Below, piece after piece: positions 9,151 through 19,462 of a stretch of DNA of 64,000 nt. Numbering within the stretch: position 1 is the stretch's first letter; each line of letters opens with the position of its first letter. The notes beneath the pieces were generated by a model. The model made no database searches. It saw nothing but the letters and a program-made list of their open reading frames with translations, and had not been told where the DNA came from. The translations under genes and the position numbers were made by a program. This stretch comes from Peptoniphilus senegalensis JC140 (GTDB lineage Bacteria > Bacillota > Clostridia > Tissierellales > Peptoniphilaceae), in NCBI RefSeq assembly GCF_000321025.1, contig NZ_HE610717.1:125371-189370 (forward strand), in the 5' to 3' direction.

Positions 9151-9190
9151 GAGAAATTTTCCCGGGAGAGTTTCTCTTTTTATTTTTTAT
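9151..9190 (+). terminator. rpsT terminator
   Basis: The arms GAGAAA (9151-9156) and TTTCTC (9171-9176) enclose a CCCGGGA loop region and are followed by a T-rich run. It begins directly after the rpsT stop codon. Confidence 0.7.
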
Positions 9191-9200
9191 AATAAAGAGA

Positions 9201-9236
9201 AAGAGGTAGATAATTGTCTACCTCTTATTTTTTTGC
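9201..9236. terminator. Bidirectional terminator rpsT/hemW
   Basis: A perfect 10-bp stem AAGAGGTAGA (9201-9210) / TCTACCTCTT (9217-9226) with a six-base loop, followed on the plus strand by ATTTTTTT. On the minus strand it is followed by a moderately U-rich stretch. It separates rpsT from the convergent hemW. Confidence 0.85.
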
Positions 9237-9238
9237 TC

Positions 9239-10378
9239 TCAGCGGAAAAAATCAAGCTCCACTTGGTTTGATAAGTCTTTGCCTTTTTCTGTGAGATAAA
9301 TTTTATTGTCTTTTACTTCTATTAAGCTTAATTTAATATTTTTGTCTATTTCATCTTTATAAGTTTTTGCAAAATCTTCTTTAAATCTTAAATCAAATTC
9401 ATCTAAGTCAATTCCAGATTTAAGCCTTAGTCCCATCATTATAAATTCATTCTTTCTGTCTATTTTTGATAAATCCTCAGAAAATTCTATTGGATTTTTC
9501 CCTTTATCTATAAATTCATAATAATTTTTGAAGTCAGAAAAATTTCTGTAACGCAAATTGCAAAGATTTGATGAGGCAGAAAGTCCAAAGGAAATATAAT
9601 CCCTTAGCTTCCAATAAGTTAAGTTGTGGCGGCATTCATATCCTATTTTTGCAAAGTTTGAAATTTCATATTGATGAAGACCAATTTTTTCTAGCTCATT
9701 TACTACATAATGATACATTTCTCTGTCATCTTCTTCACTAGGAAAGGCTAAGGGGCTTTTTAAATGCGTCTCATAGAGTTTTGTGCCTTTCTCTAATATT
9801 AATGAGTAATAAGAGATGTGGGGCAGGTCTATTTTTTTTATCTCCTCAAAGGATTTTTCTATATCAGAAAGTTTTTGTGAGGGAAGAGCAAGCATTAAAT
9901 CTAAATTTATATTTGTAAATCCAGCTCTTCTTGCATTTTCCACAGCTTTATAAATATCATAAGACTTGTGAATCCTTCCAATCTTTTTTAAAATATCATC
10001 ATTAAAGGACTGTGCACCTATGGAAATTCTATTTATGCCAGAAGAAAAATAAGTTTCTGCCTTTTCTCTTGTGAGGGAGTTGGGGTTGGACTCTATTGTA
10101 ACTTCTAGATTTTCAGAAAATTCAAAAGCACTTAAAACTTTTAAAATTTTCTCAATAAATTTCTCGTCAACAGAAGAGGGAGTGCCACCGCCAATAAAAA
10201 CTGTGTCAATAATTTTTTCCCTTAAAAATTTTTCATTTAATTTTATTTCCCTTTCAAGATAAGAAAAATATTTTTCTGCATTTTCTCTATTTAAAAGAGA
10301 AGAGCAGAAGTCACAATAGTGACATCTACTCTCACAAAAGGGTATATGAATGTAAATTGAAATTTTATTTTTCTTCAT
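9239..10378 (-). CDS. hemW: HemW-type radical SAM heme chaperone (HemN-like)
   Basis: A 379-residue radical SAM protein of the HemW subgroup. The cluster [11 protein letters not shown] (C15, C19, C22, C25) has the CxxxCxYCDF form of HemW, not the CxxxCxxCGC form of true HemN. FIGGGTPS and the GGG/TIESNP strands bind S-adenosylmethionine. HemW inserts heme into membrane proteins rather than oxidising coproporphyrinogen. That fits an organism importing heme through the 44-64 kb locus. It overlaps the end of lepA by 14 bases; lepA-hemW is a conserved Firmicutes pair. It is on the minus strand, facing rpsT. Confidence 0.88.
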   Translation of the reverse strand: MKKNKISIYIHIPFCESRCHYCDFCSSLLNRENAEKYFSYLEREIKLNEKFLREKIIDTVFIGGGTPSSVDEKFIEKILKVLSAFEFSENLEVTIESNPNSLTREKAETYFSSGINRISIGAQSFNDDILKKIGRIHKSYDIYKAVENARRAGFTNINLDLMLALPSQKLSDIEKSFEEIKKIDLPHISYYSLILEKGTKLYETHLKSPLAFPSEEDDREMYHYVVNELEKIGLHQYEISNFAKIGYECRHNLTYWKLRDYISFGLSASSNLCNLRYRNFSDFKNYYEFIDKGKNPIEFSEDLSKIDRKNEFIMMGLRLKSGIDLDEFDLRFKEDFAKTYKDEIDKNIKLSLIEVKDNKIYLTEKGKDLSNQVELDFFR

Positions 10379-12176
10379 CGTATTTTAAAACTGACAAGAA
10401 AGCATCTTGTGGAATGTCAACATTACCCACAGTACGCATTCTCTTCTTTCCTTCCTTTTGTTTTTCAAGAAGTTTTCTCTTTCTTGTTATATCTCCACCG
10501 TAACACTTTGCAAGTACATCTTTTCTAAGGGCACGAATTGTTTCTCTTGCAATAATTTTATTACCAATGGCAGCTTGAATTGGCACTGCAAATTGGTGTC
10601 TAGGTATTACATCCTTTAATTTTTCACAAATTTTTCTCGCACGAGTGTATGCATTGGACTCGTGAACAATTAATGAAAAGGCATCAACAAGTTCTTCGTT
10701 GATCAATATATCAAGTTTCACAAGATTTGATTCTTCGTAGCCAATTAATTCATAGTCATAAGATGCGTAGCCACGAGTTTTAGATTTTAAGGCGTCAAAG
10801 AAGTCATAAATAACTTCATTTAGTGGCATATGATAAGTTATGAGTGCTCTAGTTTCTTCAAGATACTGCATATCCTTAAAGACGCCACGCCTATTTTGAC
10901 AAAGCTCCATAACTTGTCCAACATAATCTGTTGGAGTCATAATTTCTGCCTTAACAATTGGTTCTTCCATATAATCTATTTCTGTTGGATCAGGTAAGTT
11001 TGATGGATTTTGAATTGAAATCATATCGCCATTTTTTTTCATAACATTATAAATAACAGATGGGGCAGTTGTTACGATGTTTAAGTCAAATTCTCTTTCT
11101 AGTCTCTCTTGGATTATTTCCATGTGAAGAAGTCCCAAAAATCCACATCTAAAACCAAAGCCAAGAGCAACAGAAGTTTCTGCTTCAAAGTCAAGGGCAG
11201 CATCATTAACTTGTAATTTTTCTAGGGCTTCACGAACATTATTGTACTCTTCGCCTTCGCCAGGGTAGACGCCACAGAAGACCATTGGAACAACTTTTTT
11301 GTAGCCAGGCATTGGTTCTGTTGTCTTATCATTTTTGTGAGTAATAGTGTCGCCCACTCTTGCGTCCTTTACATTTTTAATGGAAGCAGTTATGTAACCA
11401 ACTTCTCCTGCGCTTAAAGAATCTAGAGTAATATGACCATTGGCAATTACTCCAACTTCTACTACTTCAAAAGTTTTACCTGTTGCCATCATTAGAATTT
11501 CATCGCCAGGTTTAACTGAGCCATCAACTATTCTAACATGGCAAATTACTCCTCTGTAGGAGTCATAAATTGAGTCGAAAATAAGAGCCTTAAGTGGGGC
11601 ATTGTAATCGCCGCTTGGTGCAGGGATTTTGTCCACAATTGAGTGAAGAACATCATCAATTCCAATGCCTTCCTTAGCAGAAATAAGTGGTATGCCTTCA
11701 GTGTCAATGCCAATAATATCTTCAATTTCTTCTTTTATTTCATCAGGTCTTGCACTAGGAAGATCTATTTTATTTATTACAGGCACAAGTTCAAGGTCTT
11801 GATCAATGGCAAGATAGACATTTGCAAGAGTTTGTGCCTCAACGCCTTGGGCAGCATCTACAACTACAATGGCACCTTCGCAAGCTGCAAGGGAACGAGA
11901 AACTTCGTAATTGAAGTCAACATGACCTGGAGTGTCAATTAAGTTTAAGATGTACTCCTTGCCATCTCTGTCATCCTTGTAGATAAGTCTAATTGCCTTT
12001 AATTTAATTGTAATTCCTCTCTCACGTTCAAGCTCCATGGAGTCAAGGACTTGCTCATCCATCTCTCTTTTTGTGAGCATTCCCGTTGACTCAATAAGTC
12101 TGTCGGCAAGGGTAGATTTTCCATGATCTATATGTGCTATTATTGAAAAATTTCTTATATTATTTTGATTTCTCAA
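10365..12176 (-). CDS. lepA: Elongation factor 4 (LepA GTPase)
   Basis: A 603-residue translational GTPase that back-translocates or remodels stalled ribosomes and helps ribosome assembly. Visible motifs are [10 protein letters not shown] (G1), the RGITIK switch, DTPGHVDF (G3) and NKIDLP (G4), followed by EF-G-like domains and the LepA-specific C-terminal domain ([16 protein letters not shown]). The length is standard (about 600). The start is TTG, giving [19 protein letters not shown], with GGAGG placed seven to eight bases before it. It precedes hemW and follows lepB in the same direction. Confidence 0.97.
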   Translation of the reverse strand: MRNQNNIRNFSIIAHIDHGKSTLADRLIESTGMLTKREMDEQVLDSMELERERGITIKLKAIRLIYKDDRDGKEYILNLIDTPGHVDFNYEVSRSLAACEGAIVVVDAAQGVEAQTLANVYLAIDQDLELVPVINKIDLPSARPDEIKEEIEDIIGIDTEGIPLISAKEGIGIDDVLHSIVDKIPAPSGDYNAPLKALIFDSIYDSYRGVICHVRIVDGSVKPGDEILMMATGKTFEVVEVGVIANGHITLDSLSAGEVGYITASIKNVKDARVGDTITHKNDKTTEPMPGYKKVVPMVFCGVYPGEGEEYNNVREALEKLQVNDAALDFEAETSVALGFGFRCGFLGLLHMEIIQERLEREFDLNIVTTAPSVIYNVMKKNGDMISIQNPSNLPDPTEIDYMEEPIVKAEIMTPTDYVGQVMELCQNRRGVFKDMQYLEETRALITYHMPLNEVIYDFFDALKSKTRGYASYDYELIGYEESNLVKLDILINEELVDAFSLIVHESNAYTRARKICEKLKDVIPRHQFAVPIQAAIGNKIIARETIRALRKDVLAKCYGGDITRKRKLLEKQKEGKKRMRTVGNVDIPQDAFLSVLKYDEEK

Positions 12177-12220
12177 ATTTTTACCTCCATAATCTAGGGG
12201 ATTTTTTATTTTATCAGAGT

Positions 12221-12730
12221 TTAAATTTTCCCTCTATTTTTAAGAGGCAAAATTCTATAAACTGCTGCTGATTTTATTCTTTTCTTTTCGATTGGACCAA
12301 AGTATCTTGAGTCCACGCTCATGCCAGGGAGTCTATTGTCGCCCATGACAAAGTACTCGTCATCCTTTAAAACAAATTTTTCTTCATCGGATTCTGTATA
12401 ATCAGTTGAAGTGTAAGCTTCTTCTAAAACTTTTCCATTTAAGAGGACTTTACCGTCTATAAATTCTATAGTGTCTCCAGGTTTTCCTATAAGCCTTTTA
12501 ATGTAATTTCTCTTGTCATTTGGTGCATCAATTACAACAATTTCGCCGCGAGGTATGTCTGTAAATCTCTTGTAGGAAAGGCAAATCAATTTGTCTTTTT
12601 CATTTAAGGTTGGGTGCATTGATTCTCCATTTACAACAGCTATATTAAAAATAAAATTTCTCACAAAAAGAGCAAGTAAAACTGCAGCTACAATTGTGAT
12701 AATAAAGGATGTAGTTTCATTTTTTTTCAA
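12221..12730 (-). CDS. lepB: Type I signal peptidase
   Basis: A 169-residue signal peptidase I with one N-terminal membrane helix (about residues 8-28). The catalytic serine lies in NGESMHPTL (S37), and the general-base lysine in [11 protein letters not shown] (K78). Boxes D and E read MGDNRLPG and SVDSRYFG. It cleaves signal peptides from exported proteins such as the NEAT proteins further on. The start is TTG (no in-frame ATG is available) with GGAGATGA upstream. It lies 44 bases before lepA and probably shares its transcript. Confidence 0.93.
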   Translation of the reverse strand: MKKNETTSFIITIVAAVLLALFVRNFIFNIAVVNGESMHPTLNEKDKLICLSYKRFTDIPRGEIVVIDAPNDKRNYIKRLIGKPGDTIEFIDGKVLLNGKVLEEAYTSTDYTESDEEKFVLKDDEYFVMGDNRLPGMSVDSRYFGPIEKKRIKSAAVYRILPLKNRGKI

Positions 12731-13007
12731 TTAAATCATCTCCAATAACTAATTTTAACACAAATAGCTTTAAGATTGGAATAAATTTAATTTATAGCGA
12801 TTAGTATTCATTAAGATCAGATAAAAAATTTTTAGGGGCTGTTAAAAAACTTTGAGAAGTAAATAGCAAAATTAAAAAAAATTAACAGTTTACACACAGA
12901 GACTATGGATAATAAAAATTATATTAAATTAAAATTTAAGGTATCCTTATAAAAATAAAATTAAAAAAATTTCCGAGAATAAAAGAAAAAAATTTTTTCA
13001 AATATCC
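12731..13007. other. AT-rich divergent intergenic region
   Basis: The space between lepB (leftward) and hrcA (rightward) is 356 bases. I see no reading frame with coding character. A possible extended -10 for lepB (minus-strand TGTTAAAAT) lies near 12755-12763. A stretch GGGGCTGTTAAAAAAC (12835-12850) looks like the end of some insertion elements, but no partner end is present. The right edge holds the hrcA promoter and CIRCE, listed separately. Confidence 0.5.
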
Positions 13008-13036
13008 TTGACAAAGCTATTGGAAGAGGGTACTAT
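13008..13036 (+). promoter_or_regulatory. Heat-shock operon promoter (hrcA)
   Basis: The -35 is a perfect TTGACA (13008-13013), followed by 17 bases and the -10 TACTAT (13031-13036). The expected start site, near 13043, is immediately before the CIRCE operator, as in vegetative promoters repressed by HrcA. Confidence 0.8.
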
Positions 13037-13045
13037 ATAAATATA

Positions 13046-13072
13046 TTAGCACTCGATATTAATGAGTGCTAA
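13046..13072 (+). promoter_or_regulatory. CIRCE operator
   Basis: A perfect copy of the CIRCE inverted repeat: TTAGCACTC (13046-13054), nine spacer bases, GAGTGCTAA (13064-13072). HrcA binds it and represses the operon until heat shock. It lies between the predicted transcription start and the AAAGGAGGG ribosome binding site of hrcA, so the operon is autoregulated. Confidence 0.97.
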
Positions 13073-13086
13073 CAAAGGAGGGAATT

Positions 13087-14109
13087 ATGGATTCAAGAAA
13101 AATAAATATTTTAAATGCCATAATTGAGGCGTACATTGATATGCCTACTCCCGTAGGTTCAAGGACTCTCTCCAAAGATTATGACCTTGGAGTTAGTTCA
13201 GCTACAATAAGAAATGAAATGGCAGATCTTGAAGATCTTGGTTTTTTAAATAAGCCCCATCAATCAGCAGGAAGAATTCCTTCTGATAAAGCTTATAGGT
13301 TTTATGTAGATGAAATTTTTAAAACTTTTAGAGAATTTCACGATATAGATGCTTCAGAAAAAATCAAGGACAGACTTTTATACACTTCAAGAAATATTGA
13401 AGACTTTTATAAAAATGCTGTCAATTTACTTGCCAGTGTCAGCAATTGCACGGCATATCTTATTACACCGCAAAAGGCTGACACAAAGATAAAAAGACTA
13501 ACTCTTGTAAAAATCGACGAAGAAACTGCACTCTTAGTTCTAATAGGGGACAGAGGAGTTATTGAGAGATATTTTTTAGAAATAGAAAATATTCCTGACG
13601 AAGATTTTTATTATATAGAGAAAGTTTTAAATGAGAGGATGTCGGGAATTGATTTTGACAAAATTGAATCGCTTAAAATTTCTCTTTTCGATGATATGAT
13701 AAGACATGGAAAATTTATTTCTAATGTTGTAAAAATTGCAAGCAAGTTTAACAAAAAGGTCTCATCCATTGAAATTTATTATGACGGCCTCACTAATATT
13801 TTAAATTTTGACGAATATAGGGATCTTGACAAGGCTAAAGATTTTATGAGTTTAGTTGAGGACAGAGACAGTTTATTTCAAATCTTAAATAATGATAACT
13901 TCACAGGAGATGTAGAAGTTATTATTGGTTCAGAAAACAGTGCAAGCTTAATGAAAGAAAACACAATTATTCGGGCACCCTTTGCCAAGGATTTTGGCAT
14001 CTATGGCAGCATTGGGCTAATTGGACCAGTTAGAATTGATTACACGAGATTAGTTAAGGTCGTTAAAACTTTTAGCGACGCACTTACTAGAGGATTAAAA
14101 GAAATGTGA
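13087..14109 (+). CDS. hrcA: Heat-inducible transcription repressor HrcA
   Basis: A 340-residue repressor of class I heat-shock genes. The N-terminal winged helix (ILNAIIEAYIDMPTPVGSRTLSKDYDLGVSSATIRNEMADLEDLG region, about residues 5-60) is typical, as is GRIPSDKAYRFYVD just after it. The C-terminal GAF-like dimer domain ends with GSIGLIGPVRIDYTR. It needs GroE chaperonin for activity in well-studied species. The ATG at 13087 follows AAAGGAGGG; an earlier GTG at 13066 lies within CIRCE and is rejected. It is first in the operon hrcA-grpE-dnaK. Confidence 0.97.
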   Translation: MDSRKINILNAIIEAYIDMPTPVGSRTLSKDYDLGVSSATIRNEMADLEDLGFLNKPHQSAGRIPSDKAYRFYVDEIFKTFREFHDIDASEKIKDRLLYTSRNIEDFYKNAVNLLASVSNCTAYLITPQKADTKIKRLTLVKIDEETALLVLIGDRGVIERYFLEIENIPDEDFYYIEKVLNERMSGIDFDKIESLKISLFDDMIRHGKFISNVVKIASKFNKKVSSIEIYYDGLTNILNFDEYRDLDKAKDFMSLVEDRDSLFQILNNDNFTGDVEVIIGSENSASLMKENTIIRAPFAKDFGIYGSIGLIGPVRIDYTRLVKVVKTFSDALTRGLKEM

Positions 14110-14117
14110 GGGAGTAC

Positions 14118-14669
14118 ATGACAAATGAGGATATAAAAAAAGATAATTTAGATGAAAGTATAGATATGGAAAATGAAAATATAGAAGATGTAGTTAAAGA
14201 GGATGAAGTTCAAGATGAAAGTCAAGAAGTTATAGATGAATCATCTGATGATGAAAAGTATCAAGCTTTAATGGACAAATTCATGAGACTTCAAGCGGAC
14301 TTTGCAAATTACAAGAGAAGAACAGAAGCTCAAAAGACTGAGTTTGTTGAGCTTGGGGTTAAAAAAGTAGTAAATGACTTACTTCCTGTCATTGACAATT
14401 TTGAAAGAGCCTTGGATTCTATTGTTGATAAGGATTCAACTTATGACGGGATAATTATGATAAAGGATCAACTTACTGATGTTTTAAAAAAGGAAGGTAT
14501 AGTTGAAATGAAAGCCTTGGGCGAAGAGTTCGACCCAACTTATCACCACGCAGTCTTAACTGAAGATTCTGACGAATATGACAGTGGCTATGTAATTGAA
14601 GTTTTACAAAAAGGTTATTTAATTAACGAAAAAACACTAAGACCTGCAATGGTCAAAGTTTCACAATAA
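14118..14669 (+). CDS. grpE: Nucleotide exchange factor GrpE
   Basis: A 183-residue protein that releases ADP from DnaK. The first 55 residues are acidic and disordered. A long helix follows (YQALMDKFMRLQADFANYKRR), then the conserved beta wing with EGIVEMKALGEEFDPTYHHA, and the ending TLRPAMVKVSQ. The ATG at 14118 is preceded by AGGGAG. It starts eight bases after hrcA and is transcribed with it. Confidence 0.96.
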   Translation: MTNEDIKKDNLDESIDMENENIEDVVKEDEVQDESQEVIDESSDDEKYQALMDKFMRLQADFANYKRRTEAQKTEFVELGVKKVVNDLLPVIDNFERALDSIVDKDSTYDGIIMIKDQLTDVLKKEGIVEMKALGEEFDPTYHHAVLTEDSDEYDSGYVIEVLQKGYLINEKTLRPAMVKVSQ

Positions 14670-14695
14670 GTGATTTATTTTAGGAGGAAATTTAT

Positions 14696-16522
14696 ATGGG
14701 AAAAATAATTGGTATTGATTTAGGAACAACTAACTCTGCAGTAGCAGTAATGGAAGGCGGAGACGCTGTAATAATTCCAAACATAGAAGGTAATAGAACT
14801 ACACCTTCTGTTGTAGCTTTTACAAAGGATGGAGAAAGATTAGTAGGAGAAACTGCTAAGAGACAAGCTATCACAAATCCAGACAGAACTATTTCATCTA
14901 TTAAGAGACACATGGGTTCTGATTTTAATGTAAAAATAGATTCAAAAACTTACACACCACAAGATATTTCAGCTATGATTTTACAAAAATTAAAATCTGA
15001 TGCGGAATCTTATCTTGGAGAAAAAATTACTGAAGCAGTTATCACTGTTCCAGCATACTTTACAGATGCTCAAAGACAAGCAACTAAGGACGCAGGAAGA
15101 ATAGCAGGACTTGATGTAAAAAGAATCGTAAATGAACCAACTGCAGCTGCTCTTGCTTATGGAGAAGATAAAGATACAGATGCTCAAACAGTAATGGTTT
15201 ATGACCTTGGCGGTGGTACTTTCGATGTATCAATCCTTGAACTTTCTGACGGAGTATTTGAAGTACACGCAACTCGTGGTAACAACAAACTTGGTGGAGA
15301 TGACTTTGACAACAGAGTTATCGACTATATAGCTGAAGAATTTAAGAAGGAAAATGGAATTGACTTAAAGGCTGACAAGATGAGTCTTCAAAGACTTAAG
15401 GAAGCTGCTGAAAAAGCAAAGAAGGAACTTTCTTCTACAATGTCAACTAATATCAATCTTCCATTTATCACAGCATCACAAGCTGGTCCACTTCACTTAA
15501 ATATGGACTTAACTCGTGCTAAATTTGATGAATTAACAGCAGACCTTGTAAAGATGACTGAAGGACCTGTTAAGGATGCACTTTCTGATGCAGGACTTTC
15601 TGCAAGTGACATTGACAAAGTTCTTTTAGTTGGTGGTTCAACAAGAATTCCAGCAGTACAAGAATGTATTAAAAAATTAACTGGCAAACAACCTCAAAAG
15701 GACATAAACCCAGATGAATGCGTTGCTCTTGGTGCAGCAATTCAAGGGGGAGTTCTTTCAGGCGATGTAAAAGACTTGTTACTACTTGATGTAACACCAC
15801 TTTCTCTAGGAATTGAAACAATGGGTAACATCACAACAAGACTTATCGAAAGAAATACAACTATCCCAACTAAGAAGTCACAAGTATTTACAACTGCAGC
15901 AGACAACCAAACTTCTGTAGAAATTCATGTGCTTCAAGGGGAAAGACAAATGGCAAAGGATAATGTAACTCTTGGAAGATTTACACTTGATGGAATTGCT
16001 CCAGCAAGAAGAGGAGTACCACAAATTGAAGTAACTTTTGATATTGATGCTAATGGTATTGTTAATGTAAATGCTAAAGACCTTGGTACAGGCAAGGAAC
16101 AACACATCACAATTACATCTTCTACTAACCTAAATGAAGAAGAAATCGAAAAGAAAGTTAAAGAAGCTGAAATGTATGCGCAAGAAGATGCTAAGAAGAA
16201 AGATTTAATTGAAGCAAAGAACAATGCTGACTCAATTATCTATCAATCTGAAAACACATTAAAAGATGTTGAAGGAAAGATTTCTGATGCAGATAAGACT
16301 AAGATTGAAGATGCAATTAAGGGACTTAAAGATGTAAAAGATGGAGAAGATCTTGAAGCTATTAAGTCTAAGACTGAAGAATTGACTCAAGCTTTCTACG
16401 CAATTTCTGAAGAAATCTATAAACAACAAGGAGCACAAGGACAAGCTGGCGGAGCAGAAGCAAAGCAAGATGATGATGTTGTTGATGCTGACTATGAAGT
16501 TGTAGATGATGACGAAGAATAA
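14696..16522 (+). CDS. dnaK: Molecular chaperone DnaK (Hsp70)
   Basis: A 608-residue Hsp70 chaperone. The N-terminal ATPase domain starts [18 protein letters not shown] and has [12 protein letters not shown] and [13 protein letters not shown]. The linker [18 protein letters not shown] leads to the substrate-binding domain and a helical lid, and the end is acidic ([12 protein letters not shown]), as usual for this family. The 24-residue Gram-negative insertion in the ATPase domain is absent, as expected of Gram-positive forms. AGGAGG is seven bases before the start. A strong terminator follows, separating it from dnaJ. Confidence 0.98.
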   Translation: MGKIIGIDLGTTNSAVAVMEGGDAVIIPNIEGNRTTPSVVAFTKDGERLVGETAKRQAITNPDRTISSIKRHMGSDFNVKIDSKTYTPQDISAMILQKLKSDAESYLGEKITEAVITVPAYFTDAQRQATKDAGRIAGLDVKRIVNEPTAAALAYGEDKDTDAQTVMVYDLGGGTFDVSILELSDGVFEVHATRGNNKLGGDDFDNRVIDYIAEEFKKENGIDLKADKMSLQRLKEAAEKAKKELSSTMSTNINLPFITASQAGPLHLNMDLTRAKFDELTADLVKMTEGPVKDALSDAGLSASDIDKVLLVGGSTRIPAVQECIKKLTGKQPQKDINPDECVALGAAIQGGVLSGDVKDLLLLDVTPLSLGIETMGNITTRLIERNTTIPTKKSQVFTTAADNQTSVEIHVLQGERQMAKDNVTLGRFTLDGIAPARRGVPQIEVTFDIDANGIVNVNAKDLGTGKEQHITITSSTNLNEEEIEKKVKEAEMYAQEDAKKKDLIEAKNNADSIIYQSENTLKDVEGKISDADKTKIEDAIKGLKDVKDGEDLEAIKSKTEELTQAFYAISEEIYKQQGAQGQAGGAEAKQDDDVVDADYEVVDDDEE

Positions 16523-16537
16523 TAATTAAATAAAATT

Positions 16538-16566
16538 GTTGCAGTTTCGGCTGCAACTTTTTTTAT
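16538..16566 (+). terminator. dnaK terminator
   Basis: The stem GTTGCAG (16538-16544) / CTGCAAC (16551-16557) with a TTTCGG loop is followed by eight Ts. It should end or weaken transcription of hrcA-grpE-dnaK before dnaJ. Confidence 0.92.
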
Positions 16567-16673
16567 GTTTAAAATTTTTCATTTATTTTTGAAAATTTAG
16601 TATGAGAAAAAAATAAAATAAGCTTTATTTTTCCAAGACTTTGTATTAGAATATAAAACTATTGAGGTGGAAG

Positions 16674-17804
16674 ATGAGAAATTTTTATGAAATTCTTGAA
16701 GTTAAAAAAAATGTTACAAAAGAAGAATTAAAGAAATCTTATAAAAAGCTTGCAAAAAAATATCATCCAGACTTAAATCCAGGAGACGAAGTTGCAGAGG
16801 CAAAGTTTAAAGAAATTTCCTATGCTTATGAAGTTTTATCTGACGATGAAAAGAGACAAGTTTATGATGTCTATGGCGAAGAAGGCTTAAAAGGCAATAT
16901 GGGTGGTTCTAGTGGCAGCGGCTTTGGTGGATTTTCTGATATTTTTGATGACATCTTTGACATTTTTGGAGGCTCAAGGTCAAATAGATATGAATATGCA
17001 AATAGAAAAGATATGCCAAAGAAGGGAGCTGACACTAGAGTCGATGTAACTCTTGATTTCTTTGAAGCAATTTTTGGTGTAGAAAAAGAAATTTCTGTCA
17101 AGGTTAAAGAAGAGTGCTCCCATTGTCACGGAAGCAAAATGGAGCCTGGCACAGAAAAACATGAGTGCGATAAGTGTCATGGAAGTGGACAAGTAACTTC
17201 AGAGCAAAACACACCTTTTGGCAGGTTTGTTAGAACTTCATCATGCGACAAGTGTCATGGAACTGGCGAAGTAATTGATGAGCCATGCAAAAAATGTGGC
17301 GGCAGAGGTGCTGTCCTCAAGAGCAAAAAATTAAAAGTAAACATTCCAAAAGGTGTGGACACTGGAAATATTATTTCATTAAAGGGTCAAGGATCTGTTG
17401 GCGAAAATGGTGGCGAAAATGGAGACATATTTGTCTATATTAGAGTAAGGTCTGATGCAGTCTTTAAAAGAGAAGGCAATGATATATATCTTAACATTCC
17501 TATTTCCTATCCAGATGCAGTTTTAGGTGCAAAGATAAAGGTTCCAACTCTTAAAAAACTTGTGGACTACGATATACCTAAGGGAACAAAAGGAGGCACA
17601 GTCTTTAGACTAAAGGGCGAGGGAGTTCCCTATGTAAATCGTGAAAATCAAAGGGGAGATTTATTCTTTAAAGTTGACATAATTATTCCTAAAAAAGTTT
17701 CAGATGAACAGAGAAAACTTTTAGAAGAATTGAGAGAGACTGAGCCAGAAGTTGAAGAAAATAGAAAATCATTTTTAGACAAGTTAAAAGATTTATTTGA
17801 CTAA
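16674..17804 (+). CDS. dnaJ: Chaperone protein DnaJ (Hsp40)
   Basis: A 376-residue type I DnaJ that stimulates the DnaK ATPase. The J domain (residues 1-70) has the HPD motif in [11 protein letters not shown] Gly/Phe-rich linker follows (about 72-110). Four zinc-binding repeats are [23 protein letters not shown] and CKKCGGRG. The C-terminal beta domains follow. The ATG at 16674 has GAGGTGG upstream; a TTG at 16662 is less likely. A 150-base gap holding a terminator separates it from dnaK, so it may have its own weak promoter. Confidence 0.97.
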   Translation: MRNFYEILEVKKNVTKEELKKSYKKLAKKYHPDLNPGDEVAEAKFKEISYAYEVLSDDEKRQVYDVYGEEGLKGNMGGSSGSGFGGFSDIFDDIFDIFGGSRSNRYEYANRKDMPKKGADTRVDVTLDFFEAIFGVEKEISVKVKEECSHCHGSKMEPGTEKHECDKCHGSGQVTSEQNTPFGRFVRTSSCDKCHGTGEVIDEPCKKCGGRGAVLKSKKLKVNIPKGVDTGNIISLKGQGSVGENGGENGDIFVYIRVRSDAVFKREGNDIYLNIPISYPDAVLGAKIKVPTLKKLVDYDIPKGTKGGTVFRLKGEGVPYVNRENQRGDLFFKVDIIIPKKVSDEQRKLLEELRETEPEVEENRKSFLDKLKDLFD

Positions 17805-17830
17805 TGCGGATCTATGATTCGCATTTTTTA
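17803..17830 (+). terminator. dnaJ terminator
   Basis: The stem AATGCGGA / TTCGCATT with a seven-base loop (arms 17803-17810 and 17818-17825) is followed by a T run. It overlaps the dnaJ stop codon. Confidence 0.8.
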
Positions 17831-17832
17831 AA

Positions 17833-17861
17833 TTGTATAAAAATTTATGGTAATATATAAT
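17833..17861 (+). promoter_or_regulatory. Promoter of prmA-rsmE-mtaB
   Basis: TTGTAT (17833-17838), a 17-base spacer and a consensus TATAAT (17856-17861), just after the dnaJ terminator and 16 bases before prmA. It implies that the modification genes are transcribed separately from the heat-shock genes. Confidence 0.75.
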
Positions 17862-17877
17862 GAACTAAGGTGATTAG

Positions 17878-18780
17878 ATGAAATACATTGAAATGACAAT
17901 AAATACTTCAAAAGAAAAAAAAGATATAATTGAGGGAATTCTTTTTGACTACGGAATTTATACAACAGAGGAAGTTTCTAGCGATTTAGTAGAGGAGCTT
18001 GACCAGGACGAAAAAGATTGGGATTTTATAGATTATCCCCTTTTAAATTCAAAAAAAGAAATTTTTGCAATAAAAGTTTACCCAGAAAGGTTAGATGATG
18101 CAGAAAAAATAAAAGTAGAACTTGAAGAAAAATCTTTGGGAAAGGCAAGCATAACAGAAAAAGATGACGAAGACTGGGCCAATAATTGGAAAAAATATTA
18201 CAAGCCACTTGAAATTGGAGAGAGCCTTGCAATTGTGCCTGAGTGGGAAGAATATAATTCAGATAGAAAAATTATAAAGATTAATCCAGGTATGGCATTT
18301 GGTACTGGAACTCACGAGTCAACCTATATGTGTCTTGAACTTTTAGAAAAGTATGTAAGTGAGGGAGACGAAATTTTTGACATAGGTTGTGGCTCAGGCA
18401 TACTTGCCATTGCTGCTTTAAAACTTGGAGCAAAGAGGGTACTTGCCACTGATATTGATGAAAAGTGCATTGACGCATCTCATGAAAATGCAAGACTAAA
18501 TGATGTAGAAGACAAAATGGAAATCAAAAAGGGCAATCTTCTTGATGTGGTAAGTGGAAGAGCAGATTTAATTGTTTCAAATATTATTGCAGAGATAATT
18601 GTTGATGAAATAAAAAATCTAAAAAATCACATGGATAAGGACGGAATTTTTATCACTTCAGGAATTATAAAAGAGAGAAGACAAATGGTAATGGACGCCT
18701 TAGTGGAAAACAATTTTGAAATAATTGACGAAATAGAAAAAAATAATTGGCTAGCTATTGTGGGAAAATTAAATGTATAG
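17878..18780 (+). CDS. prmA: Ribosomal protein L11 methyltransferase
   Basis: A 300-residue class I methyltransferase that trimethylates L11 using S-adenosylmethionine. The N-terminal recognition domain contains WANNWKKYYKPLEIG, and INPGMAFGTGTHEST is a family signature. Motif I is DIGCGSGILAIAALKLG (about residue 168), and VSNIIAEIIVDE is the later NxxA-type motif. AAGGTGA precedes the start. It overlaps rsmE by eight bases. The dnaJ-prmA-rsmE-mtaB order is conserved in Firmicutes. Confidence 0.95.
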   Translation: MKYIEMTINTSKEKKDIIEGILFDYGIYTTEEVSSDLVEELDQDEKDWDFIDYPLLNSKKEIFAIKVYPERLDDAEKIKVELEEKSLGKASITEKDDEDWANNWKKYYKPLEIGESLAIVPEWEEYNSDRKIIKINPGMAFGTGTHESTYMCLELLEKYVSEGDEIFDIGCGSGILAIAALKLGAKRVLATDIDEKCIDASHENARLNDVEDKMEIKKGNLLDVVSGRADLIVSNIIAEIIVDEIKNLKNHMDKDGIFITSGIIKERRQMVMDALVENNFEIIDEIEKNNWLAIVGKLNV

Positions 18781-19462
18781 ATTTTTTGAAGATAGAGAAT
18801 TTAATGAAAATACAAATTTAAAGGAAGAGACAATTCATCATTTAAAAAATGTAATTAGGATAGAGGATGGAGAAGCCTTTCAAGTTGTCTTTGAAGATGG
18901 AATTTTTTCCTTTGCTTATTATGATGGCAAGCTCAAAAAAATAGGAGAGGTAGAAGAATCTAACGAATCAAAAGTTAACTTATCCCTATTTTTTGGAGTC
19001 TTAAAAAATAATAAGTCAGAAGATGTATTGAGGCATGCAACAGAAATTGGAGTGAGCGACTTTTATCCAGTTTTAATGGATAGGACAATTTCTGATATTT
19101 CAAAGAAAAAGGACAAGAAAAAGGAAAGATACCAAAAAATTGTTGAGTCTGCGTCAAAACAATCTAAGAGGGACATCATCCCTATGGTTCATGACATAAT
19201 AAAGACTGATGATATTTTAAAATTTAAGGGCGACCTTGTCCTTTGTTATGAAGATGAAGATAAAACTCAACTTGGAGAAATTATTCATGAATTAAGCTAC
19301 AATGTAGGTCTTGTAATTGGACCTGAAGGCGGAATATCAGATAGGGAACTTGAGATTTTAAAGGACGCAAAAAAAGTTGGTCTTGGCAAGAGAATTTTAA
19401 GAGCAGAGACTGCGGCAATTACTGCATCATTTTATATAATTCACGCAAAGGAGTGTGAGTAA
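18773..19462 (+). CDS. rsmE: 16S rRNA (uracil-1498-N3)-methyltransferase
   Basis: A 229-residue SPOUT-class methyltransferase that modifies U1498 of 16S rRNA. The N-terminal PUA-like part has HHLKNVIRI and the C-terminal knotted domain has LVIGPEGGISDREL (about residues 180-194) and LGKRILRAETA, both family signatures. The length fits the family (about 240). It starts inside the end of prmA and its stop overlaps the mtaB start, so the three are translationally coupled. Confidence 0.94.
   Translation: MYRFFEDREFNENTNLKEETIHHLKNVIRIEDGEAFQVVFEDGIFSFAYYDGKLKKIGEVEESNESKVNLSLFFGVLKNNKSEDVLRHATEIGVSDFYPVLMDRTISDISKKKDKKKERYQKIVESASKQSKRDIIPMVHDIIKTDDILKFKGDLVLCYEDEDKTQLGEIIHELSYNVGLVIGPEGGISDRELEILKDAKKVGLGKRILRAETAAITASFYIIHAKECE

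Noticed and set aside
9239..10378. Candidate anaerobic heme-degrading ChuW/HutW enzyme
   Set aside because: The CxxxCxYCDF cluster, the 379-residue length and the lepA neighbour fit HemW, the heme chaperone; the ChuW-type extra regions are not present.
12731..13007. Replication origin or small RNA in the long AT-rich gap
   Set aside because: I found no clustered DnaA boxes, no iterated repeats and no stable hairpin with a T tract.
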